Source: Thiotrichaceae bacterium
Lineage (GTDB): Bacteria; Pseudomonadota; Gammaproteobacteria; Thiotrichales; Thiotrichaceae
Direction: 5' to 3'
Assembly: GCA_026989145.1 (NCBI GenBank)
Contig: JALSJU010000065.1
Coordinates: forward strand, 1 to 61,413
Length of the DNA stretch: 61,413 bases
Position numbers and translations under genes: made by a program. Below the pieces are notes generated by a model. That model was not told the DNA's origin. It saw only the letters and a list, made by a program, of their open reading frames with translations, and did not search any database. Of this stretch, positions 41,858 through 51,420 are shown piece after piece. Each line of letters starts with the position of its first letter. Position 1 is the stretch's first letter.

Positions 41858-42436
41858 TTAACGAAAATTAATCCACGTCGTCGCAATATATTTAACTCCT
41901 TTCGTAACAACTGCTGCTCGATGTTCATGTGTCCAAAATGGAGGGAACAGCATGAGCTTACCTTTCTCAGGGGTTACGCTGGCATCTTGAAATAAAAACT
42001 CGGTCTCACCGCCCTCTACCACATCATTCAAATACCATAGCGCAACTAACTGGCGTGGTGCTAAGACATCATTATCGGCATCCACATGCCAGTGGTAATA
42101 CTCACCTTCTTGGTAGCGTTGCAGGTTATAACCCATGTCTTTAAAGCGGCTCATGTCGCTAAAATACGGATAAATGTCTTTAAATTCCTTTAACGCCATA
42201 GCTAATGAGCGAAACAAGTTATTATCCACATCTTTCCAATGTTGTTTACCGCTGGCGATAATATCGGTGGTTTTCTTTAGACTGTCATTGCTATTCATTG
42301 CTGAGCCTACGCGCCCCGCATATTGATCTACCTCATTCGCTTCAAAGCGTGCCACCATGTCATCACAAAGAAAATCAGGGAGCGCATCTTTAACTTCAAA
42401 GATAAAGCTATTCGGTTTTACTTCACGTATTTTCAT
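41858..42436 (-). CDS. Prolyl 4-hydroxylase-like 2OG-Fe(II) oxygenase
   Basis: The 192-residue protein has the P4H-type core: YQEGEYYHWHVDADND (HxD pair), PRQLVALWYLNDVVEGGETE, FLFQDASVTPEKGKLMLFPP, WTHEHRAAVVTKGVKYIATT (distal His and the 2-oxoglutarate-binding Lys). It would hydroxylate an unknown substrate in the cytoplasm. It sits between the PhyH-type gene and the unknown 353-residue gene on the same strand with short gaps. Confidence 0.88.
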   Translation of the reverse strand: MKIREVKPNSFIFEVKDALPDFLCDDMVARFEANEVDQYAGRVGSAMNSNDSLKKTTDIIASGKQHWKDVDNNLFRSLAMALKEFKDIYPYFSDMSRFKDMGYNLQRYQEGEYYHWHVDADNDVLAPRQLVALWYLNDVVEGGETEFLFQDASVTPEKGKLMLFPPFWTHEHRAAVVTKGVKYIATTWINFR

Positions 42437-42484
42437 TATTACTCACAATGCTAAGGAATCTGGACAACATTTAGTAGCGACAGA

Positions 42485-43546
42485 TTACAGAAAATTATCT
42501 TTTACAAGTGCTTCAATCGACTCAGCATCGTTAGTTTGTTGATACTGCTGTTTTACTTTTTCAGCAAGCATAGTCCAATGTTGTTCTAATTTTGCTGATA
42601 ACGCTGTCAACACGCTCACATCCCCTGTTTCATGCCACACTTCATATGCTTTCAATAAGCTTGGCGCCAAATGTTTGCGCATGGCTGTCATATTACCAAA
42701 GTAAAAGTGCAAAGAGGACGCTGAGCCATGCTCTGGCGTTTGCGAGTTTAATGATTTTAATAATAACGGCAGTGTAGTGAGTGAATCAGCCAGATGATCA
42801 CGAATTGCACGCAGCATGATTTCAGCATGGGTACGTGCCAGCTTTATGGTCATCTCATCCCAGCTTTCTCCGAGAATTTTACCTGCTTTTACTTCGCCTA
42901 TTTCATGTTGAATCACATAAGCAATTTCGGCTTCGGTCATATGATTAATCGCATCTTCTGGTACTGATTCAAAATCATAAAAACTCATGGCACGGGTTAA
43001 TGGATTATCCAAGCCTTGCACACGTGCATCGTCAAGAATCTCCCAAATAACGCGGCGCAATGATTCTCTGCGAATAAATATCGTATTGCCTTGCGCCATC
43101 GCCGCCGGTGCTGCCATGTCTCTGGCATATTCTTTACCAGAAATAAGAATCGTATAATCGTCCTGCTGTATGCGTTGCTCTAAATCTGCAACAAAAAAAT
43201 GTGGGCGGCAACGAATGCCTAGTCCGGCGTTATAAACCCAATTATTTTCAAGCAACAAGGTGTTAATCAAATCATTATCAAACGCATCGTAAGCTTTATT
43301 TTGAATCATCAACGGCTGGTAGTTTTGCTCTTCAACCTCATCCCAAAGCCCTTCACGCGCGGTTAACCAATCGCCTACATCATCGGTGGTAAGTATTTTA
43401 TTAAAACCGATGCCCTGTTCCCAGCGGAACATTTCGCGCATTTTAAGCAAATACACACACAGGGTATAATCCCCCGCATATAGCGCATCCGCAATATGGC
43501 AGTTGTGTTGCACCGTTTTAACAAATTGTTTTAGTTCATCATTCAT
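42485..43546 (-). CDS. Unknown cytoplasmic protein, Sfum_1244-like
   Basis: The 353-residue protein has no signal peptide or membrane helix. Distinct segments are LCVYLLKMREMFRWEQGIGF, HFFVADLEQRIQQDDYTILI, SGKEYARDMAAPAAMAQGN and AEIAYVIQHEIGEVKAGKIL (a His-Glu pair that could be metal-binding). I recall a family labelled Sfum_1244 with this layout but no known function. It is the first gene of a likely operon with two Fe(II)/2-oxoglutarate oxygenases. Confidence 0.7.
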   Translation of the reverse strand: MNDELKQFVKTVQHNCHIADALYAGDYTLCVYLLKMREMFRWEQGIGFNKILTTDDVGDWLTAREGLWDEVEEQNYQPLMIQNKAYDAFDNDLINTLLLENNWVYNAGLGIRCRPHFFVADLEQRIQQDDYTILISGKEYARDMAAPAAMAQGNTIFIRRESLRRVIWEILDDARVQGLDNPLTRAMSFYDFESVPEDAINHMTEAEIAYVIQHEIGEVKAGKILGESWDEMTIKLARTHAEIMLRAIRDHLADSLTTLPLLLKSLNSQTPEHGSASSLHFYFGNMTAMRKHLAPSLLKAYEVWHETGDVSVLTALSAKLEQHWTMLAEKVKQQYQQTNDAESIEALVKDNFL

Positions 43547-43600
43547 CTGTTTAAAAATAAATAGCCACTCAACGGCATAATCCTTTAAGTGGTGGCAAGG

Positions 43601-44971
43601 TTAATTGTCTTTCCTTTTAGGAATAAATAAATTTAAAAATATCGCTGTCAACCCACCCATTGTAATTGCACTGCCTAAAATATTTTGGGCGGCTTGTGGC
43701 AATTGAGAAATAACTTCAGGTACTAGCATAACACCTAAGCCAAATCCTAACGATACAGCTATGACCAGCATATTTCTACGACTCATGGGAACCCGCTTAA
43801 GAATTTTAATGCCACTTGCGATAATTGTCGCAAACATCAACAAAGTCACTGCACCTAATACAGGCTTTGGAATGGTTTGTAACACAGAGCCGACAACAGG
43901 AAACAAACCTAACAAGATCAAAAAGACAGTGATAAAATAAGCAATGTATCGGCTAGCAATACCTGTAAGCTGAATCACACCATTATTTTGACTTAAAACG
44001 GTATTCGGAAAAGCACTAAATACGGCAGCAATTAATGAATTTACGCCATCGGCTAAAACACCACCTTTGATGCGTTTTCGATATTCAGTGCCTCGAATAG
44101 CAAGACCAGAGATAACCGAATTCGCCGTAATATCACCCATAGTTTCAATCGTTGTTACTAGGTAAATTAAAGCAATAGGTAAAAAGGTACTCCAATCAAA
44201 AAGCGAAATATTAAAGCCATATTTAAAGGGAAGAGGAACTGTAATAGCACCTAAACCATTCGCGAAAATAGCTTCTACAGACGCTAAGTCAACCATTCCC
44301 ATTGCAATCGCTAATAGATAACCGACCATTAAACCAATCGCAATCGAGGAAATACGCAACCAATGCGTATTAAATTGGTTGAGAAAAATGACAGTCAATA
44401 GCACTGCTACGCCTAACATAAGATTCTGCAAACTGCCAAAGTCATCCGCATCAAGTCCACCCGCAAGATCAGTCATACCGACTTTAATCAGGCTTATGCC
44501 AATTAAAATAACAACAGTTCCTGTTACTAGCGGCGTAATAATGCGTTTCATGAAGATAATAACTTGGCTTAAAAATATCTCTACAAATGCACCAAAGAAA
44601 CACATTAAAAAAATCAGTGACAATATTTCATCAGGCCCGCCACCATTAGTTTTAGCAATAAGACCGGTAGCCAAAATAGCACTTAAAAAAGCAAAGCTAG
44701 TGCCTTGTACGCATAACAATCCTGAGCCTATACCAATGGGACGCACTGCTTGAATAAGTGTTGCAACACCAGAAACCATGAGCGCCATGCTAATTAAATA
44801 AGGGATATGCTCATCCAGACCTAACACACCACCAATAATTAAAGTAGGAGTGATAATACTTATAAAGCTAGTTAATACATGCTGAATTGCCACAAAGCTT
44901 GATACAATAACCCCAGGGCGATCCTCTAAATAATAAACTAGCTCATTATGCTCGGTATGATGCGCGCTCAT
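43601..44971 (-). CDS. Uracil/xanthine permease (NCS2 family)
   Basis: The start is placed at the ATG of MSAHHTEHNELVYYLED, preceded by AAGGAGG at ideal spacing; an upstream ATG would give 18 extra residues. The protein has about 14 membrane segments and the NCS2 signature regions (QGTSFAFLSAI, TTIETMGDITANSVISG, FPNTVLSQNNGVIQLTGIAS). It imports uracil or xanthine-type purines by proton symport; the exact substrate cannot be told. Length about 456 residues. No purine gene or riboswitch is adjacent. Confidence 0.9.
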   Translation of the reverse strand: MSAHHTEHNELVYYLEDRPGVIVSSFVAIQHVLTSFISIITPTLIIGGVLGLDEHIPYLISMALMVSGVATLIQAVRPIGIGSGLLCVQGTSFAFLSAILATGLIAKTNGGGPDEILSLIFLMCFFGAFVEIFLSQVIIFMKRIITPLVTGTVVILIGISLIKVGMTDLAGGLDADDFGSLQNLMLGVAVLLTVIFLNQFNTHWLRISSIAIGLMVGYLLAIAMGMVDLASVEAIFANGLGAITVPLPFKYGFNISLFDWSTFLPIALIYLVTTIETMGDITANSVISGLAIRGTEYRKRIKGGVLADGVNSLIAAVFSAFPNTVLSQNNGVIQLTGIASRYIAYFITVFLILLGLFPVVGSVLQTIPKPVLGAVTLLMFATIIASGIKILKRVPMSRRNMLVIAVSLGFGLGVMLVPEVISQLPQAAQNILGSAITMGGLTAIFLNLFIPKRKDN

Positions 44972-45219
44972 ATATCCTCCTTTATATAGTTCCACTAACC
45001 TTAGCCAATTTAAAAAATACTGCAAGTTATACTTATAATGTTTGTTTATATTAGTATCTTTCTCGTTAACAGCTCAAATGAATGAGACAGACAGAAACCT
45101 TAGTGCAGCCAATGATTACTTTCTTTCAAAGTATACAACCTCATACTTTCAGAGAAATTGTCTAATCAACAACTGTAAACTATACTATCTAGTCTTGAAA
45201 ATAAGGAATAAAATTTACT

Positions 45220-45852
45220 ATGCGAATTCGTATCAAAACCAAGTGGAGCAAGCAAGAGCGTGAAGTATCTGTAGAAGATGCGGTAAGTGTATTGGCATTT
45301 AATAGCTGGAAAATCGGTATGCAAACCTTACTAGAAATTGAAAATGAAGAGTTCCAAATTGATACCCAGCAACAGCGTATTGAGGTTATCGAAGAAATCA
45401 TGGCGTTTATGGTGCAATCACTTGACCGTATTGTTTATAACACCATTAATGATGAAGATCGTAGTATTTTAATTAGCATGTACGCTAAAAAAGTGGCAGA
45501 TCATGTGCAAGACAACGCACGTGATTTTAGTGGTCCTGGCGATTATCGTGCGCCTTTTATAGAGAAGCTTAACCAACGCTTTGTCGGTTATTCTGACACC
45601 AAGTGGGACGAAGAAAAAGACGAAGCAGGCTTCTCAATGGGGCGTGAGTTTGCTAACAATATTGCTAACGTGCTGGGTCCAAAAGATAAGAAATGGGCTT
45701 TAGATTACATACAGCAAGTATTGATGCCAGAGTTTTTCGGCTTATTTAAAAAGACTATTAACTCTGTCGGCTTAATCGAAGAAAAGCTTAAAGACACAGG
45801 TACGGAAGAACTAGACTCGCGTCATGTATTATTGCGTGACAAGCCAGAATAA
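45220..45852 (+). CDS. Unknown conserved acidic protein
   Basis: The 210-residue soluble protein starts MRIRIKTKWSKQEREVSVED and contains LEIENEEFQIDTQQQRIEVI, ARDFSGPGDYRAPFIEKLNQ and GREFANNIANVLGPKDKKWA. It is mostly helical and has no signal peptide. I do not recognise a family. ATG 45220 is the natural start, with AAGGAAT upstream. It is separated from the permease gene by about 250 bases on the opposite strand. Confidence 0.7.
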   Translation: MRIRIKTKWSKQEREVSVEDAVSVLAFNSWKIGMQTLLEIENEEFQIDTQQQRIEVIEEIMAFMVQSLDRIVYNTINDEDRSILISMYAKKVADHVQDNARDFSGPGDYRAPFIEKLNQRFVGYSDTKWDEEKDEAGFSMGREFANNIANVLGPKDKKWALDYIQQVLMPEFFGLFKKTINSVGLIEEKLKDTGTEELDSRHVLLRDKPE

Positions 45853-45916
45853 TTTTCTAATACTGATTGATTTCTGTTATTTTTGTAATCAATACTACTA
45901 ATTATTACCGCTATTT

Positions 45917-46598
45917 ATGAAACTCTCTTTACTAATTTCTTTGCTTGTTCTGTTCACCCATTCTGCAAGCTTTGCTCACGATTTAACAACTACAAATATC
46001 AATAAAAAAAATCGGGGTAGAATTAAATATTCCACGTTTATTTACGCTGTTTGGTAGTCCGGAATGGCAAAGCGCCAGCGGATATTTTTCATATTTTAAC
46101 CACAAGAGCAATGTAGAAATTGCAGTTCCTTGGCTGGTTGAAAAACTTGAAGCAAATGCAAAGGAGCAAGATAGAACATTATCAGACCAAACAGTTGCGC
46201 TTCATTACCGTAAATTTTTAGGTGAATTTCTCAATGGCGTATACTGGAGCGGCTTCGTGAAAATAGCGCATGTGAAGGTCGTCAACGACGATTACGGTTT
46301 CCCGCGTCACAAGCAAACTCTGCATAAATCACCTTGTCACGGGGAAGGTTGCGAAGATACACCAGATACCCCTAGTTATTCCAATCCTCAGAAAAGTAGT
46401 ACTAAATTCGGCTTAGGTATTGGAACGGGTTACCGTTTTATCCCAAAAAACAAACCTTATTATTGGAGAGCCAGCCTATCCGTAGGGCAATATCTTACTG
46501 GAAAGCATAATCTATACGATGGTGGGACAGGTGTATTGACTGCTGATTCAAAGTACATTGTTGATATTGAACTTTTGAAATTTGGTTATGCGTTTTAG
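45917..46598 (+). pseudogene. Exported barrel-like protein, frameshifted at an A8 run
   Basis: The first frame encodes a signal peptide (MKLSLLISLLVLFTHSASFA) and then stops soon after an AAAAAAAA run at 46004-46011. Shifting one base at that run opens the rest without stops to 46598: IGVELNIPRLFTLFGS, WQSASGYFSYFNHKSNVEIA, later LGIGTGYRFIPKNKPYYWRA and a C-terminal strand ending LLKFGYAF. Seven A would restore a single frame of about 226 residues. It looks like a small outer-membrane protein. It may be a pseudogene, a phase-variable gene or a base-calling error. Confidence 0.75.
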
Positions 46599-46733
46599 CT
46601 AACTAGTACCCCAACAATATAGATTTGATGGATACTGAGAGTCAAAAAAGCGGTTAGCCACTAGTCGCGCTCTGCAGTTAAGGTTACTCCCTTCATAAAA
46701 AGTGTAACAACGTGGAAGACCGTTAAGCTCCTA

Positions 46734-46892
46734 GGGCTTGTCCGAGAACTGATTAGCCTACTGCGAAAAAGCTATTTTTGTCAGATTTTCTGCTAATTTT
46801 CATCGAATAGAACAACTATTCGCTGTAAATAACCAAAAAATCTGCCTAAAAATTACTTTCTCTCACTACGGCTACAGTTCTCGGACAGGCTC
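46734..46892. mobile_element. Family D MITE with CTA target duplication
   Basis: A 159-bp unit is bounded by GGGCTTGTCCGAGAACTG and its near-complement CAGTTCTCGGACAGGCTC (16 of 18 matches) and flanked on both sides by CTA. The interior is AT-rich and partly self-complementary, with no coding frame. Three-base TNA duplications are known for IS1031-type IS5 elements. It fills most of the 308-base gap before the unknown membrane gene at 46907. Confidence 0.8.
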
Positions 46893-46906
46893 CTAGCCCA
46901 CTATAA

Positions 46907-47470
46907 TCATTTCTTCGTTAGTTTTTTAAGTTTCTTTTCAGATGTATCCAGCTTAATTTTATCTTGCGTAATGGGTGAAGACATTTGTTGGTTTAAAAAG
47001 CGGTTCTGCTGCTCTTTTCTGCCTCGGTATAAATAACCGCCTAAAACGCCACCTGCAGTTGTTAGTGTAAATATCCCCAAGGTTAAAAACTGGGTTAGCA
47101 ACATCAATGCACCTAACCCCATAACGCCCGCCAAGGCCGCACCCACTTTAAAGTTAGCTTTGCCGTGAGTAATTTTTGCTTCACGGGCGATTTCTTTTTG
47201 GGTCTTTTTGATCAGCCTTGTTTTCGCACGCTCTGCATTTACTTGAATCTTTTCACGTTCACGCGCATGTTGTTGATGTAGCTCGGCAAGCTCTTCCTTA
47301 CTTTTTTGCTTGGCTATCGTTGAAAACCAAAAAGCAGTAAACACTGCAATAAATACCAACGGAATAATCAATCTCAACCAAGCCAGCCCAGTCAAATCTT
47401 GCGGAGCTAACAAAACCAATGCGACCGTTGCAGCTTGTAAAATGATGATGCCACTTAAAAATCTAAACAT
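46907..47470 (-). CDS. Unknown membrane protein with coiled coil
   Basis: Two N-terminal membrane helices (FLSGIIILQAATVALVLLAP; LIIPLVFIAVFTAFWFST) are followed by a charged coiled coil (about residues 55-95, with LHQQHAREREKIQVNAERAK) and a further hydrophobic pair (GAALAGVMGLGALMLLTQF and GIFTLTTAGGVLGGYLY). The C-terminus is basic. I do not recognise a family. It is divergent from ubiG with 68 bases between, but a functional link is not evident. Confidence 0.6.
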   Translation of the reverse strand: MFRFLSGIIILQAATVALVLLAPQDLTGLAWLRLIIPLVFIAVFTAFWFSTIAKQKSKEELAELHQQHAREREKIQVNAERAKTRLIKKTQKEIAREAKITHGKANFKVGAALAGVMGLGALMLLTQFLTLGIFTLTTAGGVLGGYLYRGRKEQQNRFLNQQMSSPITQDKIKLDTSEKKLKKLTKK

Positions 47471-47538
47471 TATTATGAACGTTTGAATCTGAATTCTATA
47501 TAATAGCGTATTAGTTTAGTCCCTGTACGAGTAAAAAC

Positions 47539-48276
47539 ATGCAAGCTAGTACCGAAAAAGTAGAGACATCAGTAAACAACGTTGATGCGAATGAAATTAA
47601 AAAGTTTGAGGATGTCGCTCACCGTTGGTGGGATCGTGATAGTGAATTCAAACCCCTACATGAAATCAACCCACTTCGCCTTAACTACATCGACCAACAC
47701 TGTGGAGGCCTTAAAAACAAGAAGGTTATAGATGTCGGCTGTGGTGGCGGCATCTTATCAGAGAGCATGGCGCTACGTGGTGCGGACACGCTAGGCATAG
47801 ATATGGGCGCAGCACCGCTATCTGTGGCTGAATTACACGCGCTAGAATCAGGCGTTGATAATATCAAATATCAAAAGATTACAGTTGAAGAAATTGCGGA
47901 GCAACAGCCCGCTCAATATGATGTTGTTACCTGCATGGAAATGTTAGAACACGTTCCTGACCCTTCTTCAATTATTACTGCATGCGCCAAATTGGTTAAA
48001 CCTAACGGGCATGTGTTTTTCTCCACCATAAACCGTAACCCAAAATCATTTGCTTTTGCCATCATCGGCGCTGAGTATATTTTAAACATGTTGGCAAAAG
48101 GGACGCATGAATATGCTAAGTTTATTCAGCCCTCAGAGCTTGAAAATTGGGCCCGCCATACAGGATTAGAACTTGAAAATATTAAAGGAATGACATATAA
48201 CCCCCTGCTACAACAATATAAGCTGGGTTCTGATGTGAAGGTAAATTATCTTATGCACTTCCACAAGCCTGCTTAA
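47539..48276 (+). CDS. ubiG: Ubiquinone O-methyltransferase UbiG
   Basis: UbiG catalyses both O-methylations of ubiquinone biosynthesis at the membrane surface. The SAM site [19 protein letters not shown], the acidic loop GIDMGA and the motif-II region [14 protein letters not shown] are intact. The N-terminal [20 protein letters not shown] is characteristic of UbiG. The length of 245 residues is normal. It is followed at 25 bases by the tandem lipoprotein genes, which may be co-transcribed. Confidence 0.96.
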   Translation: MQASTEKVETSVNNVDANEIKKFEDVAHRWWDRDSEFKPLHEINPLRLNYIDQHCGGLKNKKVIDVGCGGGILSESMALRGADTLGIDMGAAPLSVAELHALESGVDNIKYQKITVEEIAEQQPAQYDVVTCMEMLEHVPDPSSIITACAKLVKPNGHVFFSTINRNPKSFAFAIIGAEYILNMLAKGTHEYAKFIQPSELENWARHTGLELENIKGMTYNPLLQQYKLGSDVKVNYLMHFHKPA

Positions 48277-48301
48277 CTATTATTTTAAAGACCTATAAAA
48301 C

Positions 48302-48958
48302 ATGAAAACACAATCAAACTTAACAACCATTAACCTTTTTTTGTTAGTTGCACTTAGCTTCTTAACGGCTTGTAGTATTAACTATGATAATGTTAGCTTT
48401 GATGATACAAAAAAAATCACTACGGTTTCAGCCATTGAAGGCGGTGATCAAGTCAAAATAAATGACTTAACCAAAGCCATTATTTCTTTAGACCCAGAAA
48501 CGATTGACCCTATCGAAGCGGCATGGGTTGCTCGCGAAGGTGTACTCTATCCAAAGTACTTAGCGAATCAATATCGACTAATGTGGCCACCTAACTACCA
48601 AAACGTACTAGTAAATACCGGCAGACGCGAAAAAGGTTTATGCTATCAATGGGCACGGGATATGACCTCTCATATTGGCACTAAAAACTATAAAACACTC
48701 ACCCTACAACGCGCTGTTGCCAACCAAGGTGGCAACTATGAGCACAATGTATTAACCGTTGCAGCAAAAGGTAAAGGGGTTGACGATGCAATAATTTTAG
48801 ACCCTTGGCGTCATGCTAGCCTATTATATTGGGTGAAAACCAAAGACGACCCAAATTACCAATGGGTAAAATATTACCCTAGAAAATACTACGTCAATGA
48901 TAAAAAACAAAAAGTTTATATCTCAAATAAAAACAACCCTGCAAACGCTACTAATTAA
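48302..48958 (+). CDS. Lipoprotein with Cys-His-Asp triad, copy 1
   Basis: A lipoprotein signal with lipobox LTACS (Cys24) precedes a domain with three conserved polar islands: KGLCYQWARDM (Cys114), YEHNVLTVAAKG (His148) and IILDPWRHASLLYW (Asp167). The order Cys, His, Asp with these spacings suggests a transglutaminase- or papain-like fold, either active or as a binding domain. The protein is 218 residues and should be membrane-anchored and periplasmic. It is a paralogue of the next gene, 12 bases downstream, and has an extra basic C-terminal tail of about 25 residues. Confidence 0.75.
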   Translation: MKTQSNLTTINLFLLVALSFLTACSINYDNVSFDDTKKITTVSAIEGGDQVKINDLTKAIISLDPETIDPIEAAWVAREGVLYPKYLANQYRLMWPPNYQNVLVNTGRREKGLCYQWARDMTSHIGTKNYKTLTLQRAVANQGGNYEHNVLTVAAKGKGVDDAIILDPWRHASLLYWVKTKDDPNYQWVKYYPRKYYVNDKKQKVYISNKNNPANATN

Positions 48959-48970
48959 GAAGTTTTAATA

Positions 48971-49549
48971 ATGATAAATTTACACATAAAAAAAATAACA
49001 GCTATGGGCTTAGTATTTAACCTGCTTATTTTAAGCGCATGTAGCTCCGTAGGCTTTAAAGACGTGGGGCTGAATAAACAGGGCAATACCGTTGTTTCTG
49101 CAATTAACGCAACTGACAACACGAAAATAGAAAACCTCTACCAAGCGATCCTTTCATTAGGCCCTAACATAAAACCCTCTGAAGCTCAGTTTGTCGCACG
49201 AGAAGCTGTACTTTATCCTAAAGTACTCGCTAACCGATACCAACTGACGAGCCCGCCACTCTACCACAATGTGTTAGTAAATTACGGCTATCGTCCTCGT
49301 GGACTCTGTTATCAATGGACACGCGACATGGGCTTGCAAATAAACCGTCCAATGAAGTCACTGCAGTTTCATCACGGTGTTGCATTTAGGCGCGATTACT
49401 GGAGAGAACACAGCACCTTAGTTGTTACCGCTAAGGGACAAGCATTTAATGAAGGTATTATTCTTGACCCATGGAGACACTCGGGCACTCTTTTTTGGAG
49501 CCGTATTAAGGACGATAAAAAATATCCTTGGGTAAAATTTACTAACTAG
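48971..49549 (+). CDS. Lipoprotein with Cys-His-Asp triad, copy 2
   Basis: This 192-residue paralogue of the preceding gene has lipobox LSACS (Cys24) and the same islands: RGLCYQWTRDM (Cys113), WREHSTLVVTAKG (His147) and IILDPWRHSGTLFW (Asp166). VAREAVLYPKVLANRYQL and LYHNVLVNYGYRPRGL align with copy 1 throughout. It lacks the C-terminal tail. Tandem duplication with conservation of the three polar residues implies they matter. Function is unknown; a transglutaminase-like fold is inferred. Confidence 0.75.
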   Translation: MINLHIKKITAMGLVFNLLILSACSSVGFKDVGLNKQGNTVVSAINATDNTKIENLYQAILSLGPNIKPSEAQFVAREAVLYPKVLANRYQLTSPPLYHNVLVNYGYRPRGLCYQWTRDMGLQINRPMKSLQFHHGVAFRRDYWREHSTLVVTAKGQAFNEGIILDPWRHSGTLFWSRIKDDKKYPWVKFTN

Positions 49550-49640
49550 AGAGCTTTGCGGAAGTCGGCTATGCTGGAAATTTGGCTTTACCAGAATTTA
49601 TGGAGCTAGATCAGGCTTTTCTAGAAAATCTACACCGTAC
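49550..49640. repeat. Mixed MITE remnants
   Basis: GAGCTTTGCGGAAGTCGG recalls the family A end, and AGAATTTATGGAGCTAGATC followed by AGGCTTTTCTAGAAAA recalls the right end of the family B copy at 23741-23877 (which reads AGAATTTTATGGGACTTAAT then AGGCTTTCCTTAAAA). Both are decayed. The rest of the gap to ychF holds nothing I can identify. Confidence 0.5.
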
Positions 49641-49693
49641 AGCGATTGTAAAATAATACGCTGTAGAAAGTTTTTGTCTAAATGGTAAGCTTG

Positions 49694-50785
49694 CTAAACA
49701 TTAAACCTAAAGTGAACCACATCCCCCTCTTGCAAGATATAGTCTTTACCCTCTAAACGCCACTTTCCCGAGTCTTTTGCCCCTGCCTCACCCTTACACT
49801 CGATAAAATCATCATAAGCAATAACTTCAGCACGAATAAAGCCTTTTTCAAAGTCAGTATGAATCTTACCTGCTCCATTAGGTGCAGTCGCACCTTCATG
49901 TACCGTCCAAGCGCGCACCTCTTTAACCCCAGCAGTAAAAAATGTTTGTAAATTTAATAATTGGTAGCCGGCATTAATTACTCGATTTAAACCTGGCTCT
50001 GTTAAACCCATTTCATCCAAAAACATTTCTAATTCATCTTCTTCTAAAGCGGACATTTCAGCTTCAAGTTGCGCAGACACGGCAACAACCTCAGCACCTT
50101 CTTTTTTTGCAAACTCTTTAACCGAATCAAGATAAGGGTTATTCTCAAAACCATCTTCTGCAACATTAGCAATAAACAAAATTGGCTTACTGGTAATTAA
50201 TTGAAGCTCTTTAAGTAATGGTAAGTCATCTTTAGTGATACCTGCTGAGCGTGCAGATTGACCATCCGCCAACTTGGCTTGTATTCTTTCAAATAAGGCT
50301 AGCTGTGCAATGGCTTCTTTATCGCCTGAACGTGAATTTTTTTCGGCTCTCTTGATGGCTTTTTCAACCGAGTCTAAATCAGCCAAAGCCAACTCCGTAT
50401 TAATCGTATCAATATCAGAGAGCGGATCTATTTTACCATCCACATGCACCACGTCATCATCATCAAAACAACGTACCACTTGAGCAATTGCATCCGTTTC
50501 ACGGATATGTGACAAAAATTTATTACCTAAGCCTTCACCAGAAGCAGCCCCTTCGACCAAGCCTGCAATATCAACAAATTCCATCGTGGTTGGCAAACAT
50601 CGCTCGGGATTTACAATTTCAGCGAGCGCATCCATACGTGGATCAGGAACAGGAACAATCCCAACATTTGGCTCTATCGTACAAAAAGGGTAGTTTTCAG
50701 CAGCAATACCTGCTTTGGTTAGCGCATTAAATAAGGTTGATTTCCCTACGTTTGGTAAACCTACAATTCCACATTTAAAACCCAT
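49694..50785 (-). CDS. ychF: Redox-regulated ATPase/GTPase YchF (OLA1)
   Basis: YchF is a conserved Obg-like P-loop NTPase that binds ribosomes and prefers ATP. The G1 motif GLPNVGKS is at residues 9-16, and [16 protein letters not shown]-type G3 sequence and the helical insertion follow. The C-terminal TGS domain ([20 protein letters not shown], then [11 protein letters not shown]) completes the protein. The 363-residue length is exact for the family. It follows pth on the same strand, the usual gammaproteobacterial order. Confidence 0.97.
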   Translation of the reverse strand: MGFKCGIVGLPNVGKSTLFNALTKAGIAAENYPFCTIEPNVGIVPVPDPRMDALAEIVNPERCLPTTMEFVDIAGLVEGAASGEGLGNKFLSHIRETDAIAQVVRCFDDDDVVHVDGKIDPLSDIDTINTELALADLDSVEKAIKRAEKNSRSGDKEAIAQLALFERIQAKLADGQSARSAGITKDDLPLLKELQLITSKPILFIANVAEDGFENNPYLDSVKEFAKKEGAEVVAVSAQLEAEMSALEEDELEMFLDEMGLTEPGLNRVINAGYQLLNLQTFFTAGVKEVRAWTVHEGATAPNGAGKIHTDFEKGFIRAEVIAYDDFIECKGEAGAKDSGKWRLEGKDYILQEGDVVHFRFNV

Positions 50786-50827
50786 AATTTTTCCTTTGTT
50801 AAAGCTAGTAACAGCTAATTGATAAAA

Positions 50828-51397
50828 TCACTCTGTATGCAGTAAGTTCATCGCTTTTTGATCTTCGCCTTTTACAATTAACTCGATATTATCCAGCGCT
50901 TTGTCAATCGCATTGTTAATCGCAATTTCATCATCTTTATTCGGACGAGAAAGAACATAATCCGCAACTTTATTACGATCTCCAGGGTGACCAATACCAA
51001 AGCGTAAGCGCCAATAATTTTTTGAAATTTGAGCATGCAAGTCTCGCAGACCATTATGCCCACCATGCCCACCTGATTTTTTTAAGCGTACAGTACCTGC
51101 AATAAGATCTAACTCATCATATGCCACAAGGACTTCATCAACAGGTATCTTATAAAAAGAGCTAAACTGATGTGCAGCAAGACCACTGCGATTCATATAG
51201 GTTGACGGCTTTAATAACCAGACCGACTGACTAGCAATCGTGGCTTTAGCAACCTCAGCAGAAAACTTAGCTTCGGCTTTGAAGCTTGCACCCACACGGT
51301 TTGCCAATGCATTAATAAACCAAAACCCGGCATTATGCCGGGTTTTGGTGTATTTATCGCCCGGATTACCCAAGCCAATAATTAATGATACTGTCAT
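50828..51397 (-). CDS. pth: Peptidyl-tRNA hydrolase
   Basis: Pth releases peptides from prematurely dropped peptidyl-tRNAs. The catalytic His21 in KTRHNAGFWF, Asn11 in GLGNPGDKY, and KPSTYMNRSG and KSGGHGGHNGLR are intact. The length of 189 residues is normal. It lies between rplY (24 bases upstream) and ychF (42 bases downstream) in a conserved operon. Confidence 0.97.
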   Translation of the reverse strand: MTVSLIIGLGNPGDKYTKTRHNAGFWFINALANRVGASFKAEAKFSAEVAKATIASQSVWLLKPSTYMNRSGLAAHQFSSFYKIPVDEVLVAYDELDLIAGTVRLKKSGGHGGHNGLRDLHAQISKNYWRLRFGIGHPGDRNKVADYVLSRPNKDDEIAINNAIDKALDNIELIVKGEDQKAMNLLHTE

Positions 51398-51420
51398 ACT
51401 AAGCCGTAGTACGTAACATC

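Noticed and set aside
42485-43546. Possible metallopeptidase reading of the unknown protein (QHEIGEV)
   Set aside because: HEIGE is not an HExxH motif, and no second ligand region is visible; left as unknown.
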